DNA from: VRUE01 sp963817905
Lineage (GTDB): Bacteria; Actinomycetota; Thermoleophilia; Solirubrobacterales; 70-9
Length of the DNA stretch: 64,000 nt
Direction of reading: 5' to 3'
Assembly (NCBI GenBank): GCA_963817905.1
Contig: CAWFPS010000002.1
Coordinates: forward strand, 248,001-312,000
Shown here: in pieces, positions 58,849 to 64,000 of the stretch
Layout: each line of letters begins with the position of its first letter
Numbering within the stretch: position 1 is the stretch's first letter
Translations under genes and position numbers: made by a program
The notes under the pieces: generated by a model
Told to the model about the DNA's origin: nothing
Database searches by the model: none
The model's input: the letters and a program-made list of their open reading frames with translations, nothing else

Positions 58849-60068
58849 TGGGCCTGGCCTCTTTGGTGGCGAATACCTTCAGCCGGGGTCGAGTGCTCGG
58901 TGAAGGAGACGACGAGATTTTCCTCGGCGGCGAGCGGACTGCGGCCGGCGAGCGGGTCTCGGAGTCGACGGCGACGAAGGTGGCTGCGGTGTACGGATCG
59001 GTCGCGATCATTGCCGGGAGCATCCGACTAATGCCCTGCCATGTTCGCCAGGACACCGGGGACCGCATTCTTCGAGACGACCGCGACTCGCGTCTTTGGG
59101 GACTGCTGAGGGAACGCCCCAACTCCGAGATGCATGCTGCGGATCTCTGGGAATGGGTATCACGATGTCAGCTGCTGAGAGGCAATGCCTATGGTTGGCT
59201 TGAGCGCGGCCCACTCGGGACCATCGAGGCGATCTGGCCGCTCCACCCGCGCCGTGTGCGGGTTGTACGCGACCGCCGTACCCGCCGCAAAGTCTTTGAA
59301 GTAAGCGCTCCCGATGACCTCGAGCGGGTTGAGTTCTACGGGACGACTGACGAGATCATTCACTTCAAGGGTGCCGGCGGGAATGTGCTTGAAGGCGAGT
59401 CAGTGATTCAGGCGCAGAGGGAGACCATCGGGCGGGCGCTTAAGGAGGACCGCCACGCATCTGAGACCCTTCGCAACAGTGCCCGCCCTGGCGGGGTTCT
59501 GAAAGTCAAGGGCAAGCTGGACGACGTTGCGCGCGACCGTCTCGCCGCGCAATGGAGGGCAGCTCACGGCGGCCGAAAGATCGGCGGTACCGCGGTGCTC
59601 GAAGAAGACGCGGATTGGCAGAAGGTGACCATGACCGCTGCCGACCTCGAATTGGTGAAGCAGCGCGCACTCTCCCGCGATGACATCGCGATTGCCTTCG
59701 TCCTTCCTGGTGACATGCTGCTCGCGAGTGGCGCCGCCAATCTGCACTATTCGACGGATGAGACTCGCGATGTACGTCTAGTCAAGTTCGGCGTGATGCC
59801 CTGGACAGACAGGATCCAGAGTGCGCTCGAGATCTGCGACATGTTGCCCTGGCGGTATGGGATGAACTCCGGGCGACGCGTTCCCCGCTTTATGCCCGAA
59901 GCGCTGCTTAAAGCGGACCAAAAGACCCGCTTTGAAGCTTGGCAGCTGGGGCTGGACTCCGGTTGGCTTGATGCCGACGAGGTCCGCCGCCGCGAGGATC
60001 TCGAGCCGGTTGGGCTTGACAAGCCGTTTCCTAAATCCGACATGCAGCCAAGCGAAAAGCGCGGCTGA
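58848..60068 (+). CDS. HK97-type portal protein
   Basis: 406 residues from ATG 58848. VSESTATKVAAVYGSVAIIAGSIRLMP, then ERPNSEMHAADLWEWVSRCQLLRGNAYGWLERG are the typical opening of phage portal proteins (HK97 gp3 family). HFKGAGGNVLEGESVI and the DIAIAFVLPGDMLLAS region follow. It forms the dodecameric DNA channel at the head vertex. Confidence 0.93.
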   Translation: MGLASLVANTFSRGRVLGEGDDEIFLGGERTAAGERVSESTATKVAAVYGSVAIIAGSIRLMPCHVRQDTGDRILRDDRDSRLWGLLRERPNSEMHAADLWEWVSRCQLLRGNAYGWLERGPLGTIEAIWPLHPRRVRVVRDRRTRRKVFEVSAPDDLERVEFYGTTDEIIHFKGAGGNVLEGESVIQAQRETIGRALKEDRHASETLRNSARPGGVLKVKGKLDDVARDRLAAQWRAAHGGRKIGGTAVLEEDADWQKVTMTAADLELVKQRALSRDDIAIAFVLPGDMLLASGAANLHYSTDETRDVRLVKFGVMPWTDRIQSALEICDMLPWRYGMNSGRRVPRFMPEALLKADQKTRFEAWQLGLDSGWLDADEVRRREDLEPVGLDKPFPKSDMQPSEKRG

Positions 60069-60088
60069 CCTTTTCCCAGGAGGGACAG

Positions 60089-60961
60089 ATGAAACGCACG
60101 CCGCCCGTCGTCGACGGGGACATCGAGGCACGCTCAGCATCCCTTGCCGGGCTGGAGATCCGCAAAGCCAAAGACGGCAAGATCACGATCGCAGGCTACG
60201 CCGCGGTCTTCGACTCGCCCTCGGAGGATATGGGCGGCTGGGTCGAGATCATCAAGCGCGGGGCCTTCCGCAAGGCGCTGAATGGCGACCCCGACGTTCG
60301 GTTGCTGATCAACCACGAAGGACTGGCGCTGGCTCGCACCAAGAACGGCACCCTTCGCCTGAAAGAGGACACCAAGGGCCTGCGCTTCGAGGCGGACCTG
60401 GACGATACGCAGGACGCCCGCGACTTGGTCGCCAAGCTTGAGCGCGGCGACGTCGACGAAATGTCCTTCCGGTTCCGCCTCTCGATCGAGGGTCGCGAAT
60501 GGTTCTACCCCGAAGACGAAGGCGAGCCGCTGCAGCGCATCATCAACGAGTTTGAGGAGCTGCTCGAGGTCTCGATTGTTACCTTCGCCGCCTACCCGGC
60601 GACCGAGGTGGGGGTCCGCGGCATCGTCGCCGGCGAGCCGATTGCCGACTCCGATGGCCGGCTCAGCCACGATCTCTTCGACGCGGTGTGCGCCCGTGTC
60701 CATGATGGGGATCTGGACGCCACACGCGCCGACCGGCGCGAGTTGGACCGGGCAGCCGAGCAACTTTCAACTGTGACTCCCTGGCAGCGCGAGCGAGCCC
60801 TCCGGGCATCCGGCAATGAGCCGGAGGTCGATGGCGCGACTGCCGATCCGCCGAGGGGGACGCGAAGCGACGACCAGCCAGGGGAGAAGGCTTCCTCGAT
60901 CGACGAGCTGCGTCGTCGCCTTAATGCCGATGAGCGTGACTTCGCGTTCGACCGGCGCTGA
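60089..60961 (+). CDS. HK97 prohead protease (U35 family)
   Basis: 290 residues from ATG 60089. GYAAVFDSPSEDMGGWVEIIKRGAF opens the protease, the catalytic His is in LLINHEGLALAR, the Ser in VDEMSFRFRL and the third residue in LLEVSIVTFAAYPAT. It cleaves scaffold and capsid N-termini during head maturation. The C-terminal 90 residues are acidic and probably act as scaffold. Confidence 0.93.
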   Translation: MKRTPPVVDGDIEARSASLAGLEIRKAKDGKITIAGYAAVFDSPSEDMGGWVEIIKRGAFRKALNGDPDVRLLINHEGLALARTKNGTLRLKEDTKGLRFEADLDDTQDARDLVAKLERGDVDEMSFRFRLSIEGREWFYPEDEGEPLQRIINEFEELLEVSIVTFAAYPATEVGVRGIVAGEPIADSDGRLSHDLFDAVCARVHDGDLDATRADRRELDRAAEQLSTVTPWQRERALRASGNEPEVDGATADPPRGTRSDDQPGEKASSIDELRRRLNADERDFAFDRR

Positions 60962-60989
60962 CAAACCACACACAAAAGGAGTAGGAGCC

Positions 60990-62207
60990 ATGCCGGAGCT
61001 AAAAGTAAAAATCGGCGACCTGCTCGAGGAGCGCGCAAAACTCGTCACTGAGCAGCGCGAGGTCCTCGACACGGCGGAGACGGAGAAACGAGACCTCACC
61101 GCCGACGATCGCCAGAGCTATGACCAGCGCAGCGAACGCATCACCGAGATCGAGGGCGACGTGCGTCGCTTCGAAGCGCTCCAGGAGTCCGAGAGCTTCG
61201 TCGGCGAACGCCAGACGGGCCCCTCGCTCGAGGGTGTCGAGATCGAGACCGCTGAGCGCGGCCGGGACTCCGATGAGTACCGGGATGCATTCAACGCCTA
61301 CGCCCGCGGTCAGGAGTTGAGTGACGAACAGCGCTCGACGCTCAACACCGGAACCGACGCGGAGGGCGGCTACGCGGTCGCAGAGCAGTGGACCGCTCTC
61401 CATGAGCGGCTCCGGGAGTCCGGAACGATGCGGCAGCTGGCCGAAGTCATTACGACGGAGACCGGCGGCACCCTGCACGTACCCCGCGAGAAGCCCGAAG
61501 GTGGGGACGCCACCAATCCCGGAATCGTCAAAGAAGAGGGAGAAGAAATCCCGGACGACGCCGACGAACTCGACGAGGCCAAACTGGGCGCCTTCAAGGT
61601 CGCTCGGATCACGAAGGCCGAAGAAGAGATGGTGCAGGACGGCCTCTTCGACGTCGCCGGCTACGTCGGACGGCGGCTCGGGTTCCAGCTGGGACGCAAG
61701 GCCAACGGGCTGTACGTCATGGGGGATGGCTCGGGAGAACCGCAGGGCCTCTTCTCGGGTGCCACCGTGGCGGACGAACTCGCGTCCAAAACGGCGATCG
61801 CCCCGGACGAGATCATCGACCTCGCCTACTCGGTGATCGCCCCCTACCGCATGGACGGGGTCTACATCGCCAACGACACGACGATCGGGGCGATTCGCAA
61901 GATCAAGGACGAAAACGGCCAGTACATGTGGCAGCCGAGCTTGCAGGCGGGAACGCCCGACCGGCTCAACGGCTACGCGCTGTACGCGGACCCGGACGTC
62001 CCGACGCTGGGGAGTAAAGAAGAGCCGGTCATCGGGTTCGGCAGCGTGAAGCTCGCCTACCTGATTCGCGACGTGCTCGGGGTGACAATCAAGTTCCTCG
62101 ACCAGCGCTACGCGGATAAGGACCAGGTCGCTTGGCGGGGCAAGCTCCGCACCGACGGTCAGATCATCGACCCGAACGCGTTCAAGGTGATGGAAACGCC
62201 CGAATAG
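60990..62207 (+). CDS. HK97-fold major capsid protein
   Basis: 405 residues from ATG 60990, after GGAGTAGGAG. The N-terminal about 110 residues are a helical delta domain (LEERAKLVTEQREVLDTAE). The HK97 fold proper starts near residue 125 (TLNTGTDAEGGYAVAEQW), with RQLAEVITTETGGTLHVPRE and FLDQRYADKDQVAWRGKLRTDGQI near the end. The delta domain is probably removed by the prohead protease encoded upstream. Confidence 0.94.
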   Translation: MPELKVKIGDLLEERAKLVTEQREVLDTAETEKRDLTADDRQSYDQRSERITEIEGDVRRFEALQESESFVGERQTGPSLEGVEIETAERGRDSDEYRDAFNAYARGQELSDEQRSTLNTGTDAEGGYAVAEQWTALHERLRESGTMRQLAEVITTETGGTLHVPREKPEGGDATNPGIVKEEGEEIPDDADELDEAKLGAFKVARITKAEEEMVQDGLFDVAGYVGRRLGFQLGRKANGLYVMGDGSGEPQGLFSGATVADELASKTAIAPDEIIDLAYSVIAPYRMDGVYIANDTTIGAIRKIKDENGQYMWQPSLQAGTPDRLNGYALYADPDVPTLGSKEEPVIGFGSVKLAYLIRDVLGVTIKFLDQRYADKDQVAWRGKLRTDGQIIDPNAFKVMETPE

Positions 62208-62227
62208 GCCCACGGCTAATCGGTGAC

Positions 62228-62253
62228 GGGCTCAGCCCCTAGGGGCTGAGCCC
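62228..62253 (+). terminator. Hairpin after the capsid gene
   Basis: Perfect 12-bp stem GGGCTCAGCCCC / GGGGCTGAGCCC with a TA loop, 21 bases after the capsid stop, no T-run. Probably reduces read-through so that capsid is made in excess. Confidence 0.65.
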
Positions 62254-62272
62254 GCACTCGAAAGGAGACTCG

Positions 62273-62491
62273 ATGAAGGTCCGATATATCCAGGGCATGG
62301 GCGAACCGCGGGGTCCGGGTATCAAGCCCGGCGACGAACGCGACGTGCCCGCCAATGAAGGCGAACGCCTCGTCGCAAAGGGCATCGCTGTCGCCGCCTC
62401 CGCCAAGGCCGGCAGCGCCAAGAAGGCCCAAGGCGGTAAGGGCGGCACCAAAGCCTCCGCCAAGGCCGGCAGCGCCAAGAAGGCGGCGTAG
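62273..62491 (+). CDS. Small phage protein with repeated Ala/Lys tail
   Basis: 72 residues from ATG 62273, with AAAGGAGAC upstream. MKVRYIQGMGEPRGPGIKPGDERDVPANEGERLVAKGIAV-like head (40 residues) and a low-complexity tail in which SAKAGSAKKA occurs twice. Similar head and tail design to the partial gene at 63805. Possibly a head or neck accessory protein. Confidence 0.75.
   Translation: MKVRYIQGMGEPRGPGIKPGDERDVPANEGERLVAKGIAVAASAKAGSAKKAQGGKGGTKASAKAGSAKKAA
62396..62484 (+). repeat. 32-bp direct repeats coding the Ala/Lys tail
   Basis: Copies at 62396-62427 and 62453-62484 are identical (GCCTCCGCCAAGGCCGGCAG and onward), suggesting expansion by slippage or recombination. Confidence 0.8.
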
Positions 62492-62494
62492 CTC

Positions 62495-63325
62495 TTGGAG
62501 CTCCTACAGAACGTCGCCGGGACCCTTCGGTTCCCTGGTCCCGGCGACGACCCGGTCGCCTTCAGCGAAGCACCGAAAGTAACGGTCACCCGCCACTCCG
62601 ATGGCTCGGCGATCGTCACCGACAAAGCGACGACTGAGGAGACCGAGGACGGCGAGACCTACTTCACCCTCGACCTGACCGGCGCCCAGCTGGCCGAGGT
62701 CGACCTGCTTACGGCCACCTGGTCGGACGGCTCCAGCTCCTACACCACACACGCCGAGGTGGTAGGTGCCTTCGTCACCTCCCTGAAGGCGATCAAGAAG
62801 AAGTACAGCGAAGGGGCTGCCGACGAGGACGTGGAGGCTGCACGCGAGGTGGCGACCAGCGACATCGAGAGCGCCTGCGGCGTCGCCTTCCGCCCCCGCT
62901 ACGGCAAGGAGATACTCGACGGTTCCGGCACCAAGCAGCTGCTCCTGCGCCAGCCGCGGCTGTTGCGGGTGCTGAGCGTGGCTGTCGCCGGCAAAGAGCT
63001 GACCGAGGAAGAGCTCGAAGAACTGACCCTGGATCCGGTCGGAATGCTGGTCGGCGAAAGCTCGTGGCCCGAAGGGCGGGCCAACATCGAGGTCGCCTAC
63101 GTCCACGGCTTTGAGAGCTTCGCACCGGCAGAGCTGCCGGTCCGCGACCTGGCGGCCTACCTGCTCACCGAGTCGCCGACGGATTGGAATGAGAGGGCGA
63201 CCTCGATACAGCGCGAAGACGGCTACAGCTACACCCTCGTCACCCCCGGTGTGCGGGGCGCGAGCTTCCCGCTGCCGAGCGTCAACGCCTTTGTCGAAGC
63301 CAACTCCTACGTGAGCGTCGGCTGA
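62495..63325 (+). CDS. Phage head-tail connector (gp6-like)
   Basis: 276 residues from TTG 62495. An N-terminal 85-residue beta-domain (LRFPGPGDDPVAF; ETYFTLDLTGAQLAEVDLLTATWSDG) is an unusual extension. Residues from about 95 on match head-tail connectors (DVEAAREVATSDIESACGVAFRPRYGKEILDG; LRQPRLLRVLSVAVAGKELT; NIEVAYVHGFE). It joins the portal to the tail. Confidence 0.78.
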   Translation: MELLQNVAGTLRFPGPGDDPVAFSEAPKVTVTRHSDGSAIVTDKATTEETEDGETYFTLDLTGAQLAEVDLLTATWSDGSSSYTTHAEVVGAFVTSLKAIKKKYSEGAADEDVEAAREVATSDIESACGVAFRPRYGKEILDGSGTKQLLLRQPRLLRVLSVAVAGKELTEEELEELTLDPVGMLVGESSWPEGRANIEVAYVHGFESFAPAELPVRDLAAYLLTESPTDWNERATSIQREDGYSYTLVTPGVRGASFPLPSVNAFVEANSYVSVG

Positions 63326-63753
63326 TGGCCTCCACGTCGATACCGGCGGTCAAGGCGGCCATTCAGGAAATCCTCGCCGAGGCTGGCGGTCTCGACGGGA
63401 TCCTGGTCACCACCGATTACAACAAGACCGACCGCGCCCCAGAGCACATCTGGATCTGGAAAGCGAAATCCAAGCGCGACTTCAAGGGATTGGGCCACCG
63501 CCCACCCCGCCTACAGGAGGAGATCAAGGTGACGCTGCGTGTGGTCACCGTCGGCGGCGCTGACGCCGCCGCGGCCGAAGCGCGTGTGTACGAAATCGTC
63601 GAGGCTGCTGAGACGGCCCTACGCGAAGACACGACCCTTGGCGGGGTCGCTCGCAAGGCACACGTCGCGGACCTCGACGAAGAGCCCTTGAGTTTCGATA
63701 GCAAGATCGGCTGCCACGTCCTGATGACGGTGGCAGCCGAGACCGTGATCTAG
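63325..63753 (+). CDS. Phage head-tail joining/tail completion-like protein
   Basis: 142 residues from ATG 63325 (overlap TGATG). A helical N-terminus (IPAVKAAIQEILAEAG) and beta strands (EEIKVTLRVVTVGG, SFDSKIGCHVLMTVAAETVI) recall tail-terminator proteins that follow connectors in HK97-type phages. The call rests mainly on position. Confidence 0.65.
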   Translation: MASTSIPAVKAAIQEILAEAGGLDGILVTTDYNKTDRAPEHIWIWKAKSKRDFKGLGHRPPRLQEEIKVTLRVVTVGGADAAAAEARVYEIVEAAETALREDTTLGGVARKAHVADLDEEPLSFDSKIGCHVLMTVAAETVI

Positions 63754-63804
63754 CACCCACCCACCACCGGGCGAAAAGCGGCCGGGACATAAAGGAGGAA
63801 ACGG

Positions 63805-64000
63805 ATGAAGGTCGTCTATGACGGTCCCCAGGAGAGCCGCACGGTCGAGATCGGGCGGGGCAAGATGGTCACCGCTAAGCGGGGAACCCCGGTCGAGGTG
63901 CCCAAGGAGGTCGGTGAATCGCTGCTCGAGCAGCGCCACTTCTCCGGGGCCAAAACCAGCAAGGCCAAAACCAGCAAGGCCAAAACCAGCAAGGAAGGGG
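63805..64000 (+). CDS. Small phage protein with AKTSK repeat tail, cut by window edge
   Basis: 65 codons visible from ATG 63805, preceded by AAAGGAGGAAAC. MKVVYDGPQESRTVEIGRG and PVEVPKEVGESLLEQ form a head like that of the gene at 62273; the tail is AKTSK repeated three times, open at the edge. Probably a paralog. Confidence 0.7.
   Translation, partial: MKVVYDGPQESRTVEIGRGKMVTAKRGTPVEVPKEVGESLLEQRHFSGAKTSKAKTSKAKTSKEG
63949..63993 (+). repeat. Three perfect 15-bp tandem repeats
   Basis: GCCAAAACCAGCAAG three times in frame, coding AKTSK units. Likely length-variable. Confidence 0.85.

Overview
The window is a high-GC bacterial chromosome segment (about two-thirds G+C by eye). Many secreted proteins with RCC1, TolB-like and YWTD-type propellers end in lysine-rich or TTPPQT-type C-terminal domains. 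That mix, together with widespread GTG/TTG starts, points to a high-GC actinobacterium, most likely Thermoleophilia (Solirubrobacter/Conexibacter-like). The taxon is an inference from family resemblance; no rRNA or complete tRNA gene is present.

Layout. 0-2 kb is a recombination scar: the 3' part of an IS481-type transposase, a PIN-domain toxin without an antitoxin, a tyrosine-recombinase fragment and a TetR gene that has lost its start. 2.1-5.1 kb holds two secreted propeller proteins. 5.2-9.0 kb is a cluster of four DHFR/RibD-C-like reductases plus a VOC protein around a TetR gene with two palindromic operators. 9-12.5 kb holds an AAA ATPase and a frameshifted SEC-C/TPR-like gene. 12.7-17.5 kb is one very large glycine-rich secreted protein. 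17.6-20.7 kb is a second scar region: a VapBC-type toxin-antitoxin pair, an initiator-tRNA fragment resembling an attachment site, direct repeats and a dehydrogenase pseudogene. 20.7-31 kb holds a TetR/hydrolase pair, an MFS transporter, and a CHASE2 adenylate cyclase divergent from an MFS-cyclic-nucleotide-binding fusion. 30-48.9 kb is ordinary chromosome: RCC1 and YWTD secreted proteins, a flavin monooxygenase with a flavin reductase, a 5'-3' exonuclease, an ABC exporter, CutA, a carboxyltransferase, a cupredoxin with a multicopper oxidase, and a DUF4143 ATPase. Several long perfect hairpins lie between these genes.

From about 48.95 kb to the right edge every gene is on the plus strand, overlapping and phage-like. 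An array of small ORFan genes is followed by a replication-initiator gene, then an HNH nuclease, terminase, portal, prohead protease, HK97-type capsid and head-tail connectors. The tail genes lie beyond the window. No integrase is visible on this side.

The strongest unusual signal is inside the initiator gene (54.5-55.6 kb). Four 23-bp palindromic iterons are followed directly by an A-rich tract in the linker between a winged-helix-like N-terminus and a DnaA-domain-I-like C-terminus. This is the layout of the lambda O gene/ori, built on a different protein. A second notable signal is the 32.2-32.4 kb leader: a near-perfect anti-16S Shine-Dalgarno sequence, a 14-codon reading frame and a strong terminator.
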